In this document: positions 1 to 9,046 of the stretch, piece after piece | Layout: each line of letters opens with the position of its first letter | Numbering within the stretch: position 1 is the stretch's first letter | Origin: JAEUIX01 sp046156035 | GTDB lineage: Bacteria > Planctomycetota > Phycisphaerae > Phycisphaerales > UBA1924 | Assembly: GCA_046156035.1 (NCBI GenBank) | Contig: JBJXEW010000030.1 | Span: forward strand, 15,585 to 79,584 | DNA: 64,000 nt | Reading direction: 5' to 3' | Translations under genes and position numbers: made by a program | The notes under the pieces: model-generated | Told to the model about the DNA's origin: nothing | The model's database searches: none | The model's input: the letters and a program-made list of their open reading frames with translations, nothing else

Positions 1-47
1 ATTGAGCGGCTGCTTTGGTTCGTTATCGGCCGGTTTGGCGGGGGTGG

Positions 48-1880
48 TTAGGGGGCGGGAGGCACCGGAAGAGTGAGGGTGCGCACAATGGGGCCGCGCA
101 CGCCGTTGCCGTCTACACCGCAAGCCGCGACTTCAACGATCCGTTCGGGCCCGCTGCCCAAAGGGATCACCACGTAGGGCTTGCGCACGCTGATGCCGAT
201 GGTGGCCTTCGCATTGAGTGTCCCGCGGGAGACAAATATGCGAGTTTGGGGCGTCGTCCATCCGCCGCCTGCCGTTCGCACCCAGTACATGATGCGCCGC
301 ACTCCTGTCACGATGTCAATGCTTGATCTTGCGTGCATGGGTTCCTCAATCTCGACCGTATCCCCCGCAATACTGAGCACGGCGTCGATGCGCGCGACGT
401 GCTCTGGACCCGTCAGCAATCGCAACCTCGCAACGCCACTGGGGTGGTGCTGGTCGGTAAGCACCCACTGTGGCAGACCGGGCATGGCCGGAATCAGCGC
501 CGGCTCGGCGAAGACACCCGCCTTCAGCACATCTGCCAAGCCCTGTCGGTTCTCGACAAGGCCGATCGCGCTGTAGAGAATGACACCGCCTTGCTCGCCG
601 CTTCCATCCGCTCGTGTTCGCGCTCGCGTGGCCGCGATCTGGTCGAGGATCTCCTTGGGCTGCCACGATTCCTTGGTGCCGTTGATCCTCGTCGCGTACA
701 AGCCCGGCCACACAGATACGACGGACGACCCCTTTGGTATGACGGTCCTCTGCTCAACCCACCATTTCAGGAGTTCCGCAAACGGCTGCTCCTTGGAATC
801 AATCTTCCAATACAACTGCGGCGCGATGTAGTCAATCCACCCCTCGCGCAGCCACAGCCGCGCATCGGCGTAGAGGCCGTCGTACGCATCAAACCCCTTC
901 ACCCGCGGCGGGTGGCCCGGCCGCCAGATGCCAAACGGGCTGATGCCCACACGCACAGAGGGCCGGATGCCCTCAACCCGTGAGTAGCACTCGCGCACGA
1001 ACCCGTTGATGTTCTCGCGCCGCCAATCGCTCCGCGTCGGCCACACCCCATCCGCACCCGGCGTGCCGTGCGCGGCAAACGACGCATCATCCGGGAACGC
1101 CTCGCCCTTCTTCGGGTAGGGGTAGAAATAGTCATCCATGTGGATGCCGTCGATGTCGTAGCGGCGCACCAGGTCTTCGATCACCGCCAAACTGTGCGCC
1201 CGGGCCTCGGGCTCGCCGGGGTCGAGCCACAGATAGCCGTCGTAGGAACGCACGAGTTCGGGCCGCGTCTTGGAAATGTGGCTGGCCGCGTCGGGCCGCG
1301 TGGCCTTCATGTGGCGGGCGCGGAAGGGGTTGACCCACGCGTGCAGTTCGATGCCGCGTGCGTGGGCCTCCGTGATCCAATCTGCAAGCGGGTCGTACGC
1401 GGCCGCAGGTGCCTCGCCGCTCTGGCCCGCACCCGGCGGCCGGCCGCTCTGACCCGTGAGGAACTCCGACCACGGTTCCAGCGGCGACGGATAGATCGCA
1501 TCGCACGCGGGCCGCACCTGCAACAGCACCGCGTTCAGGTTGCACGACGCGGCCACATCCAGAATCCGCACCATCTCGGCACGCAACTGCTCCACCGGCA
1601 GCCCCGGCTTGCTCGGCCAATCAATGTTCGCCACCGTCGCCACCCACACGCCGCGGAACTCCCGCATCGGCATGGGTGGATCGGGCACGGGCGCTTCCGG
1701 CACCCGCGCGGCTTGTTCCGGCACCGGCGGCGAAGGCGGTTGCTGGGCGAGCGAGATGCCGCACAGGGCCAGCGCGGCACACACAGCCAGTGCCGCCACC
1801 GCAACAAGCCCTCGCTCACGCTCGGGCTGCATGTCGCGGGGCCGCATGTTGCGCGTCTGCTTGTTGGCACTGTGCATCAC
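48..1880 (-). CDS. Secreted glycoside hydrolase-like protein, GHL10 (DUF187/YngK) family
   Basis: A 610-residue protein with a hydrophobic signal segment at about residues 25-46. The GHL10 domain follows from about residue 72: it opens with FRGVWVATVANIDWPSKPG, continues through DIDGIHMDDYFYPYPKKG, and contains GISPFGIWRPGHPP and IDYIAPQLYWKID, all typical of this TIM-barrel family (PF02638). It probably acts on an extracellular or cell-wall polysaccharide; the substrate cannot be read from sequence. The C-terminal ~150 residues look like a beta-rich accessory domain. The start overlaps the stop of the upstream DUF4286 gene by 4 bases, which suggests translational coupling. Part of the signal peptide (MQPERERGL) is encoded by a dispersed palindromic repeat at 1808-1827. 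Confidence 0.85.
   Translation of the reverse strand: MMHSANKQTRNMRPRDMQPERERGLVAVAALAVCAALALCGISLAQQPPSPPVPEQAARVPEAPVPDPPMPMREFRGVWVATVANIDWPSKPGLPVEQLRAEMVRILDVAASCNLNAVLLQVRPACDAIYPSPLEPWSEFLTGQSGRPPGAGQSGEAPAAAYDPLADWITEAHARGIELHAWVNPFRARHMKATRPDAASHISKTRPELVRSYDGYLWLDPGEPEARAHSLAVIEDLVRRYDIDGIHMDDYFYPYPKKGEAFPDDASFAAHGTPGADGVWPTRSDWRRENINGFVRECYSRVEGIRPSVRVGISPFGIWRPGHPPRVKGFDAYDGLYADARLWLREGWIDYIAPQLYWKIDSKEQPFAELLKWWVEQRTVIPKGSSVVSVWPGLYATRINGTKESWQPKEILDQIAATRARTRADGSGEQGGVILYSAIGLVENRQGLADVLKAGVFAEPALIPAMPGLPQWVLTDQHHPSGVARLRLLTGPEHVARIDAVLSIAGDTVEIEEPMHARSSIDIVTGVRRIMYWVRTAGGGWTTPQTRIFVSRGTLNAKATIGISVRKPYVVIPLGSGPERIVEVAACGVDGNGVRGPIVRTLTLPVPPAP
1808..1827. repeat. Dispersed palindromic repeat, family R1
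   Basis: Near-perfect inverted repeat with core CCCTCGCTCACGCTCGGG, lying inside the signal-peptide coding region of the GHL10 gene, where it is read as PERERGL. The same core occurs at 20015-20034 and, diverged, at 41481-41506. Confidence 0.7.
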
Positions 1881-2194
1881 AGAATCTCTCCCACCGTCCG
1901 CTCGAAACGCACACCCGTCTCCGGCCCGAAGTGCTTCAGGCCGTCCGCACGCAGGCCAGGCGCGTGCTCGCGGATGTACCGGTCGAACACCTCGCGCGTC
2001 GAGAACACGTACCGCACCTCCACGCGCGCCTCATCCCCCGGACGCTCCGCGTCCAGCCGCACGATCATCGCCGAGTGCGCCCCGCCCTTCATCACCTGAT
2101 CCACATGGCCCCCCTCCAGCCACGCCACATACGCCGCGGCCACGGCAGGGCTCGGGCACGTTGCCCGCACGGTGTACGCGACTGCCTGACCCAT
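1877..2194 (-). CDS. DUF4286 family protein
   Basis: About 105 residues beginning MGQAVAYTVRATCPSP. The pattern matches DUF4286: a small ferredoxin-like alpha/beta protein with a central YVAWLEGGHVDQVMKGGA, then RVEVRYVFSTREVFDRYIREHAPGL and LKHFGPETGVRFERTVGEIL. Its biochemical role is unknown. The reading frame extends upstream to 2257, but family alignment favours the internal ATG at 2194 because the family normally starts just before the first beta strand. It is coupled to the downstream hydrolase gene by a 4-base overlap and is divergent from the ECF sigma gene across about 115 bases. Confidence 0.7.
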   Translation of the reverse strand: MGQAVAYTVRATCPSPAVAAAYVAWLEGGHVDQVMKGGAHSAMIVRLDAERPGDEARVEVRYVFSTREVFDRYIREHAPGLRADGLKHFGPETGVRFERTVGEIL

Positions 2195-2310
2195 GGCGAA
2201 CAATACGGCCAACCACGCCCCGAACCGCCGATATCCATGCCGACCCCGGCCCGGCAATATCGCTCCCGCTGCCGCGTTGTGCCTCTGAACCGTCGTGGCG
2301 TTCGTTCCGG

Positions 2311-2928
2311 ATGACCCATTCTTCGAGCCATCCTTTGCCCGACCCGGTTGTGGACCTGAGCGCGATGCTCGCGGCCGCGGCCAGCGGCGATGAGCACGCC
2401 TGGCGCGGCATCGTGAACCTTTACGCCCGCCGTGTCTTCGCGCTCGCCAGGTCCCGCGTCCGTCAGGCCGATGTCGCCGAGGAGGTTACCCAGTCCGTGT
2501 TCGCCACCGTGGCCACCAAACTCAGAGACGGCGGGTACACCGACCGGGGCCGCTTCGAGCAGTGGCTCTTCCGCATCGCCATGAACCGCGTGCGCGATGA
2601 GATCCGGCGTGTCCGCCGGCAAGCGACCGTCACCGACCCGGAGCAGTTCTCTTCGATCGCCGGAGCGCTCCCGTCATCCTCTGCATCCCCGCGTGAGTCG
2701 GCCGATTCGGTCGCCCAACTGCGGGGGGCGCTGGAGCACCTCACCACCGCCGACCGCGAAGTCATCGAACTCCGCCACCACGCGGGCCTGACTTTCAACC
2801 AGATCGCCGATGTGCTGGAGGAACCCCTCGGCACACTCCTCGCCCGCCACCACCGCGCCCTCCGCAAACTCAAGGACCTGCTCACACCCCCTTCCACCTC
2901 CGCCGCGGCCCTCCACCCCGAGGCCTGA
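2311..2928 (+). CDS. RNA polymerase sigma factor, ECF/sigma-70 family
   Basis: A 205-residue ECF sigma factor. Region 2 is visible at about residues 35-95 (ARSRVRQADVAEEVTQSVF, then GRFEQWLFRIAMNRVRDEIRR). Region 4 lies at about residues 140-190 (LTTADREVIELRHHAGLTF, then NQIADVLEEPLGTLLARHHRALRKLK). A proline/alanine-rich tail ends the protein. The frame is open far upstream, but ATG 2311 gives a family-length product. It is followed after 3 bases by a one-TM candidate anti-sigma gene and then an exported coiled-coil gene, so the three probably form one operon. The stimulus is unknown. Confidence 0.88.
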   Translation: MTHSSSHPLPDPVVDLSAMLAAAASGDEHAWRGIVNLYARRVFALARSRVRQADVAEEVTQSVFATVATKLRDGGYTDRGRFEQWLFRIAMNRVRDEIRRVRRQATVTDPEQFSSIAGALPSSSASPRESADSVAQLRGALEHLTTADREVIELRHHAGLTFNQIADVLEEPLGTLLARHHRALRKLKDLLTPPSTSAAALHPEA

Positions 2929-2931
2929 ACA

Positions 2932-3615
2932 ATGCACGCCAACAATCACCCGATGCCCGACCAGCCTCACGACACCGACGGCCTGCCCGCGGATCTGCTC
3001 GCGCTCACGGCCGACCTTGACGCCCTGGCGGCGCTCGATGTGGCTGCCGCGCCCGCCGACCTGACCGATCGCATCACCGCGTCAACGCTCGACGACCTCG
3101 TGTCTGTCGCACATTCCACGCCCGCAGACCTGCGGACCACCGAAGCCCGCGTTGAGCAACTCGCCGCGGTCTACGCCGCCTCGTCGCCCCCGGGCCTCAC
3201 CGGTCGCGTCCACGCCGCGTCTGCCCCGCACCTGCACGCCACCGAGCCAGCCCTGCGCCTGGTTGGCACCCGCGCCGCCGCGCCGGCCCGTCCGACCATC
3301 ATCACACGTTCCCTGGCGTGGTCACGGGGCCTGCGTGTGGCCGCGGCGCTGGCCCTCGTTGCGGGCGCCGCCGCCGCGTACATCGCATTTTCGCCCGCCC
3401 GCTCGCCCTCATCGAACCCAACTTCACCCAGCCCCACGCTCGCCGCAACGACCAGCGACGACCACGTCGAAGCCGCGCTCCTCGCCTTTGATGCCATCGA
3501 CGCCGCCGTCCTCGGCGACGATATCGAAGCCCTGCTGGCCGAGGCCGAGTCCCTCGCCGAGACGTTCACATCCGATCCCGCCGCAACCCCGGCCGATGCA
3601 GGCACGCTGCGATGA
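2932..3615 (+). CDS. Single-pass membrane protein, candidate anti-sigma factor
   Basis: 227 residues: a soluble, Ala/Asp-rich N-terminal half of about 125 residues, one clear transmembrane helix (LRVAAALALVAGAAAAYIAF, about residues 135-155), then a Pro/Ser-rich and acidic tail. The N-terminal half has two similar blocks (DLTDRITASTLDDLV and GLTGRVHAASAPHLH). It starts 3 bases after the ECF sigma stop, and the cytoplasmic-domain/TM/external-domain plan is that of anti-sigma factors. No zinc-binding HxxxCxxC motif is present, so the function rests on position and topology alone. Confidence 0.55.
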   Translation: MHANNHPMPDQPHDTDGLPADLLALTADLDALAALDVAAAPADLTDRITASTLDDLVSVAHSTPADLRTTEARVEQLAAVYAASSPPGLTGRVHAASAPHLHATEPALRLVGTRAAAPARPTIITRSLAWSRGLRVAAALALVAGAAAAYIAFSPARSPSSNPTSPSPTLAATTSDDHVEAALLAFDAIDAAVLGDDIEALLAEAESLAETFTSDPAATPADAGTLR

Positions 3616-4628
3616 ACACACGCACTTTCCATCTCGCGCGCCGCACACTCGCGTGGGCACTCCTCCTCAGCGCGCCGTCCTTCGCTCTCGCCGAGCCGCC
3701 GCCCGGCACGCCCGAGGCCGGGCCGCTCGCAGGTCCCTCCACCACACCCGCTGAGTCCGCCACTGTTCTCCGCGAGCGCATCGAGCGCCGGGTTGAAGGG
3801 CTCCGCGAGGCCGAGAAGCGTCTGCAAGAGGCTCTCGCCAAACTCAACGAGGGCACCGACCCCGCCGAGGTCCGCCGCTTGCTCGAAGTGCAGGCTGGCC
3901 GCGGCCTCCTCCAGGGGTTTGGGCCAAACGGACCGCCGCGAAGGCCCGAAGGCGCGGGGGAAGGGGGGACGCAACCCGGCCCGCAAGAGCCCTCGCCCCC
4001 GCTGCGCGGCGGCCGAACCGGACCAAGCAGCATTCCCACCCACGGGGCGGACGAACTTTGGGGCGGCGCGTCGCCCTGGTCGCTTCACGAGGGCTCACGT
4101 GGTGAGCCGCTCTCCGCGGACGAGCGCGAGCGTGCCAAGGCCGTGATCGCCGCCGCTCGCCCCTCCATCATCGAAGCCCACGAGCAGATGCGCCGCGAAA
4201 ACCCGCAGATGGCCGAGCGCGTCTGGAACGCCCTCAGCGGCCGCCTGCGCGGCATCGAGCAACTCCAGACCGCCGACCCCGCCCTCTTCGAACTCAAACT
4301 CGACGAGATCGAGAACGGCCTGGCCATCATGCGCCAGACACGCGTGCTGTTCGATGCACGCCAGAGCGGCGACCAAGCCCGCATCCAGCGCGAGCGCCGC
4401 ACCCTGGGCGACCTGCTGAGCAAGCAGTTCGACGCGCGGGCAAAGGCGCAGGCGACGCAGATCGAACACCTCGAGACGAAACTGGCGAAGATGAAGGCCG
4501 AGTTGGCCGAGGCCACCAGCCGCAAGGGCCGCTTCATCGACCGCCGGCTCAACGAGATGACCCCCCAGGGCGAGCGCGGCAAGGACGCGAAAACTCGCCC
4601 GGACGGCGCAAGCCCTCGCAAACCCTGA
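3612..4628 (+). CDS. Exported coiled-coil protein of unknown function
   Basis: 338 residues with an N-terminal signal peptide (LARRTLAWALLLSAPSFALA). Charged heptad-like stretches at about residues 50-85 (ERIERRVEGLREAEKRLQEA) and 165-320 predict long coiled coils. A Gly/Pro-rich linker separates them at about residues 105-145. The start overlaps the stop of the membrane protein gene by 4 bases, which makes it the third member of the ECF operon. I recognise no family. The design resembles periplasmic sensor or scaffold proteins that work with ECF/anti-sigma pairs, but that is inference. Confidence 0.6.
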   Translation: MNTRTFHLARRTLAWALLLSAPSFALAEPPPGTPEAGPLAGPSTTPAESATVLRERIERRVEGLREAEKRLQEALAKLNEGTDPAEVRRLLEVQAGRGLLQGFGPNGPPRRPEGAGEGGTQPGPQEPSPPLRGGRTGPSSIPTHGADELWGGASPWSLHEGSRGEPLSADERERAKAVIAAARPSIIEAHEQMRRENPQMAERVWNALSGRLRGIEQLQTADPALFELKLDEIENGLAIMRQTRVLFDARQSGDQARIQRERRTLGDLLSKQFDARAKAQATQIEHLETKLAKMKAELAEATSRKGRFIDRRLNEMTPQGERGKDAKTRPDGASPRKP

Positions 4629-4700
4629 CGTGCCGCGCCCGCAAGGCCGGGCCGATTCGCACCAAGTTCTCGCCAGCGCGGCCCTACCCTTCCCGCACGA

Positions 4701-6485
4701 ATGGCCCGCGCAAGCGTCTACATCGAAACCTTCGGCTGCCAGATGAACGAACTCGACAGCGAGTTGGTCATCGGCCAACTCCGTGCGCTCGGCTACCACT
4801 TCGTGCCCGAGCCTGCCCAGGCCGGCGTCGTGCTCTACAACACCTGCTCGGTTCGTGAGCACGCCGAGCAGAAGGTGTGGAGCCGCCTGGGCGAACTCGC
4901 CATCCGCAAGGCCCGTGAGCCGGGTTTGGTGGTCGGTGTCATCGGCTGCATGGCCGAGCGCGAGGGCGACGGCCTCATGAAGCGCATGCCCGTGGTAGAC
5001 CTGATGGTGGGCCCGGCGGAACTCGACAAACTCCCCGCTCTGCTCGATAACGCTGTGCGCACCCGCGCCTCGCTTCTGGGCGACCTCACCACGCTCGACC
5101 TCGCCGCGACGCCCGAAACCGAGAAGCCTGACCTCCGCCGCCTCACGTCCGCGGGTCAGGCTGCCCTCGCCGGCTCTGCCAGCCGCCGCAGTTCCACGCT
5201 CGCCGCCGCGGCAGACAACCTCGAACTCCTCGACCTCTCCCGCGCCATCTCCGCCCACGCCAGCGACGCCGCCCGCTCCGCCTACGTCCGCATCACGCGC
5301 GGCTGCAACAAGTTCTGCACCTACTGCGTCGTGCCCTTCACACGCGGTGCCGAGGTCCACCGCCCGCCCGACCACATCGTGGACGAGTGCAAACGCCTCG
5401 CCGACGCCGGCACCATCGAGATCACGCTCCTGGGCCAGACCGTGAACCACTACCGCTTCGAGCACGGCTCCGCCGTCTCCATCGGCGGCATCACGCAACC
5501 CCAGAAGGGCCGCGTCTACAAGTCCTCCGACACCGACCACCAAGACGCCTACGCGGGTGCCAGCACCACCACCTTCGCCGACCTCCTCGCCCGCATCCAC
5601 GACGAGGTGCCCGCCGTGCAGCGCCTGCGCTTCGTCACCAGTTACCCCAAGAGTTTCGGCAACGATGTGCTCGCCGTCATCCGCGATCATCCACGCATCT
5701 GCCGCTACCTGCACGTGCCCGCCCAGAGCGGCTCCGACCGCATCCTCAGCCTCATGAACCGCGGCTACACCGTCGCCGAATACCTCGACTTCCTCGACCG
5801 CGCCCGCGCGTTCCTGCACCAGCCCGAACTCGGCCGCCCGCTCACGCTCGCCGGCGACATCATCGTCGGCTTCCCGACGGAGACCGAGGAAGACCACGCC
5901 GCCACCGCCGCGCTCCTGCGCCGGGCACGCTACAAAAACTGCTTCATCTTCAAGTACTCCCCCCGCCCCGGCACCCTCGCCATCGACAAGTTCCCCGACG
6001 ATGTGCCCGACGATGCCAAGCGCCGCCGCAACAGCGAACTCTTGGCCCTCCAGAACCAGATCAGCGAGGAAGTAGGCCGCGAGTTCGTGGGGCAAACGCT
6101 CTCTGTCATGGTCGAGGGTGTGAGCAAGCGTGATCGCAAGCGTGCTGCGTCGGCCCAGCCCAGCCCGGCAGGCGCCGTTTCGCTCACCGTTTCGGCTGGC
6201 CGCAGCGCAGACGCGCTCCCCGACAACGGCGACGAGACACCCAACGACGGCCCGGAGGACCCCTGCAACCTCCCCGGCTCAACGACGCTTGCTGAGACCG
6301 CCCCGGCACCAGCCGCGCACAGCACGGGCCCCGTCCAACTCTCCGCACGCACCGACGGCGACCTGATCGTGTTCTTTGATTGCCCGTCAGGCCGCGCCCC
6401 CGATGATCTCGTGGGCCGCATCCTGCCCGTCCGCATCACAGGCTCTCGCCCGCTCGCGCTCGACGCCGCACTCGTCGACGTCTAA
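4701..6485 (+). CDS. miaB: tRNA-2-methylthio-N6-dimethylallyladenosine synthase MiaB
   Basis: Radical-SAM methylthiotransferase that adds the 2-methylthio group to i6A37 in tRNAs. The UPF0004 domain has its three cluster cysteines at residues 13 (FGCQMN), 49 (NTCSVRE) and 83 (IGCMAE). The radical-SAM CxxxCxxC is GCNKFCTYC, Cys202/206/209, followed by VVPFTRGAE. At 594 residues it is about 140 longer than usual. The excess sits in insertions near residues 145-185 and 255-290, and in an Ala/Pro/Ser-rich block of about 75 residues that interrupts the C-terminal TRAM domain (VGQTLSVMVEGVSKRD before it, DLVGRILPVRITGSRPLAL after it). The active site is intact. Confidence 0.93.
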   Translation: MARASVYIETFGCQMNELDSELVIGQLRALGYHFVPEPAQAGVVLYNTCSVREHAEQKVWSRLGELAIRKAREPGLVVGVIGCMAEREGDGLMKRMPVVDLMVGPAELDKLPALLDNAVRTRASLLGDLTTLDLAATPETEKPDLRRLTSAGQAALAGSASRRSSTLAAAADNLELLDLSRAISAHASDAARSAYVRITRGCNKFCTYCVVPFTRGAEVHRPPDHIVDECKRLADAGTIEITLLGQTVNHYRFEHGSAVSIGGITQPQKGRVYKSSDTDHQDAYAGASTTTFADLLARIHDEVPAVQRLRFVTSYPKSFGNDVLAVIRDHPRICRYLHVPAQSGSDRILSLMNRGYTVAEYLDFLDRARAFLHQPELGRPLTLAGDIIVGFPTETEEDHAATAALLRRARYKNCFIFKYSPRPGTLAIDKFPDDVPDDAKRRRNSELLALQNQISEEVGREFVGQTLSVMVEGVSKRDRKRAASAQPSPAGAVSLTVSAGRSADALPDNGDETPNDGPEDPCNLPGSTTLAETAPAPAAHSTGPVQLSARTDGDLIVFFDCPSGRAPDDLVGRILPVRITGSRPLALDAALVDV

Positions 6486-6497
6486 CCCCTCCTCGCG

Positions 6498-6998
6498 CTA
6501 CGGCCTCACCGCCGCAACCGGAACGCACCGCAACTCCCCCCAAACCACGGCCCCGCCAGCCGTGGGCACCGGTCCGGCCCCGGGGGGCAGCGCAAACACA
6601 CGCACCGCATCCGCCGCCCCGTTCAGTTCGCTCGCATCGTCAAACGCGATGGACTCGGGCTCGCGCCCGCCCACCGCCACCACCAGTTCAAAAGGCCTGT
6701 CGCCGGGCAACTCCAGCACGGCCCGCCCGCCCGCATCCGTCCGCGCACTCGTGGCCCCGGGCACGCTCCGCAGGTAGTCCGCCACGCGAAACACGTGCTT
6801 GGGGTTCTGCGGCAGGGCACGCACCACCGCCCCTTCGATCGGCGAACCCGTCGCCGCGTCCCGCAGTTCAACCGCCACACTCCCGCCACCGCCGCCCGCA
6901 GCGCAGCCACTCAACCCCAGGCCCGCCGCACCTGCCGCCATCCACGCGGCCACCACCACCCTCCGAACCGCGGCGATTCTCACGAGCCCGTATCTCAT
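6498..6998 (-). CDS. Small lipoprotein with carboxypeptidase-regulatory-like fold
   Basis: 166 residues. The N-terminus has a basic region, a hydrophobic stretch and the lipobox LSGC (Cys32), so the mature protein is probably lipid-anchored. The rest reads as one beta-sandwich: VAVELRDAATGSPIEGAVV, then TDAGGRAVLELPGDRPFELVV. This is the pattern of carboxypeptidase regulatory-like (CarboxypepD_reg) domains common in Planctomycetes. It converges on miaB with only 12 bases between stops. The function is unknown. The ATG at 6998 was chosen because it places the signal peptide correctly; the open frame extending further upstream is antisense to holB. Confidence 0.65.
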   Translation of the reverse strand: MRYGLVRIAAVRRVVVAAWMAAGAAGLGLSGCAAGGGGGSVAVELRDAATGSPIEGAVVRALPQNPKHVFRVADYLRSVPGATSARTDAGGRAVLELPGDRPFELVVAVGGREPESIAFDDASELNGAADAVRVFALPPGAGPVPTAGGAVVWGELRCVPVAAVRP

Positions 6999-7061
6999 CG
7001 CCAGAGCGTACCCACTCGCCAAGGGGCCGGGAACACCTCCGCACCCCTCTACACTCGCTGC

Positions 7062-8189
7062 ATGGCCAAGGGCGAGCACAAGAACGGCGCTGCCAAGCCC
7101 CGCGCGGCCAAGGGGGATGCGCCGGCAGGCCCGGGCACACCACCCGCGCGTGATGGCCTTCCCCCGATCATCCCCCTTGGCGCCCTTCTCGGCCAGCCGT
7201 CGGCGATCAACACACTGCGTCGCTCGCTGGAGGGCGGGCGCGTGCATCACGCCTGGGTCTTTCATGGGCCCGCCGGTGTCGGCAAGATGACCGCCGCGCG
7301 GGCGTTCGCCGCGGAACTTCTGGGCCTGGACACCGCCGCTGCGGCCGCGAGCCCGGACCTGCACATCATCACACGCCAGACGGCCCGATTCAGTTCCAAC
7401 CCCGTGGTGCGAGCCCAGAAGCAGAGCACCATCCCCATCGACGTGCTGCGCGAGTTCGTGATCGAGCCCGCGACCCTCTCGCGTCTGGCGGTGAGAGACT
7501 CCGCCGCGGGCAAGGTCTTTATCATCGATGAAGCCGAGATCATGAACCAGGCGGGCCAGAACGCCATCCTCAAGACGCTCGAAGAGCCCGCGCCGGGCAC
7601 CGTATTGATCCTCGTCAGCACCAACGAAGATGAGTTGTTCCCCACCGTCCGCAGCCGCTGCCAGCGCGTCGCCTTCTTCCCGCTCACCGATGCCGACATG
7701 GCCCGCTGGCTCGCCAACTCCGGGCGCGATGTGCCCGCGGCCGACCGGGCCGCCCTCTTCGCCCTTGCCGCCGGCTCCCCCGGCGCGGCACTGCTCGCCA
7801 TTGATAACCACTTGCTGGACTGGCAACGCACGCTCGCCCCGCTTCTCGCCAAACTCAGCGCCGGCCAACGCGCGGCCACACTCGGCACCGCCATGACCAA
7901 ACTCGTCGAGGAGCAGGTCGCCACCACCATGGATGCCGCGCCCGAAACGAGCAAGGAGGCCGCCAACCGCCTGTGGACCGGGCGGATGCTCGCCTTCGTC
8001 GCCCGCTGGGCCCAGCAAGACCTCCGGGCCGCTGCCAAGTCGCCACAGAGCGTCAGCCCGGCCCGGGCGCTGCACGCGGTTGATCTGCTCAACAGCGCCC
8101 AAGACCAGATCGACTTCAACGTGCGATTCTCTGACACGCTCGAGAACCTCGCCGTGCAACTGGGCCAGCCCGTGCATGCTCACGCCTGA
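7062..8189 (+). CDS. holB: DNA polymerase III delta' subunit (clamp-loader ATPase)
   Basis: 375 residues, AAA+ clamp-loader type. After a Lys/Ala-rich N-terminal tail come LGALLGQPSAINTLRRSLEG, HHAWVFHGPAGVGKMTAARA (Walker A GPAGVGKM), KVFIIDEAEIMNQAGQNAIL (Walker B), LKTLEEP and TVRSRCQRVAF (SRC motif). The C-terminal helical collar domain is divergent. These are the hallmarks of delta'/gamma family proteins; a separate DnaX-like gamma is possible, but the size and the absence of an obvious zinc knuckle favour delta'. ATG 7062 was chosen because the family normally starts shortly before the LGQ motif. Confidence 0.85.
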   Translation: MAKGEHKNGAAKPRAAKGDAPAGPGTPPARDGLPPIIPLGALLGQPSAINTLRRSLEGGRVHHAWVFHGPAGVGKMTAARAFAAELLGLDTAAAAASPDLHIITRQTARFSSNPVVRAQKQSTIPIDVLREFVIEPATLSRLAVRDSAAGKVFIIDEAEIMNQAGQNAILKTLEEPAPGTVLILVSTNEDELFPTVRSRCQRVAFFPLTDADMARWLANSGRDVPAADRAALFALAAGSPGAALLAIDNHLLDWQRTLAPLLAKLSAGQRAATLGTAMTKLVEEQVATTMDAAPETSKEAANRLWTGRMLAFVARWAQQDLRAAAKSPQSVSPARALHAVDLLNSAQDQIDFNVRFSDTLENLAVQLGQPVHAHA

Positions 8190-8199
8190 AGGGCCCTTG

Positions 8200-8988
8200 C
8201 TACAAGGCCGCAGCCCACGCGCGCAGCGCGCTCGCCGCGGCCCGCTGCGGGTCCGCCACGCCGCGCAGGTCCAGCACCACCGGCGCGTCAGGGCATCCAA
8301 GCGCCGTCGCAACGGCGTACTCGGTCAGGGACAACCGCCCGCCCTTGTCTCCCGGCGCAATCCGCCCCGACGGGGAAAGGTCGCTCAGCCGCGCACACGC
8401 CACCCGCTTGCCCAGACGCGAAGCCTCCTTGCACGCGTCCACGTTCGCCAGCAGCATCCCCGCCGGATCAAGCCCCACGGCCATCGGGTCGCGTTCATCG
8501 CCCTCGCTTGCCTCCCCCAGCGGCAGGGCGCAATCGGCCACACGCACGCCCGCCGCGTCCGCCCGTGCACGCAGTTGCCCCACCACCTCACCCGGCACCG
8601 GGCGCGGCAGCACGATGCTCACGCACACGCTCCCCGCACCCGCACGCTCACCCGCAAGCGTCCGCAACTCCGCCGCCAGTTCAATCGCCCCCACCACCGC
8701 CGCCACCGCCCGCTCCGCATGGCGAGCATCCGCAAAGTGCTCCGCGGGCACCCACAGGTCCAGCCCGCTCAGGGCCAGTTCGTTACGCCGCAGAATCGCC
8801 GCCACGTCTCGCCGTGCAGAACGATCCAGGTCACGCGGCCGCAGGCCCGCAGCCGCAGCGTTGAGGTGAACAGCCCGGAACCCCGCCGCGCGGGCCCAGT
8901 CGAGCGCACCCCGCAGGCCCTCCGCGCTCGCCTCAAACGGCGGCTCCAAACCCCCCAGCGCCAGACTCAGCAGCCGCGTGTCAAGCAT
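8200..8988 (-). CDS. TIM-barrel protein, sugar phosphate isomerase/epimerase-like
   Basis: 262 residues from ATG 8988 (MLDTRLLSLALGGLEPPFEA). The layout resembles xylose isomerase-like/AP endonuclease 2 TIM barrels: GALDWARAAGFRAVHLNAAA, RDVAAILRRNELALSGLDLW, a central stretch with a polar active-site-like region (VGLDPAGMLLANVDACKEAS), and a final strand with APVVLDLRGVADP. Metal ligands are not obvious, so catalytic activity is uncertain. It converges with holB, with 10 bases between stops, and is divergent from the membrane protein gene that follows. Confidence 0.5.
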   Translation of the reverse strand: MLDTRLLSLALGGLEPPFEASAEGLRGALDWARAAGFRAVHLNAAAAGLRPRDLDRSARRDVAAILRRNELALSGLDLWVPAEHFADARHAERAVAAVVGAIELAAELRTLAGERAGAGSVCVSIVLPRPVPGEVVGQLRARADAAGVRVADCALPLGEASEGDERDPMAVGLDPAGMLLANVDACKEASRLGKRVACARLSDLSPSGRIAPGDKGGRLSLTEYAVATALGCPDAPVVLDLRGVADPQRAAASALRAWAAAL

Positions 8989-9046
8989 CGGCGAACCGTA
9001 CGCGCACTGGCCACCCCACCGACCACCGCACCGTGTACCATCGGCC

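Noticed and set aside
7000..8312. Upstream extension of the small lipoprotein frame across holB
   Set aside because: The extension is antisense to holB, and the lipobox fixes the true start at 6998.
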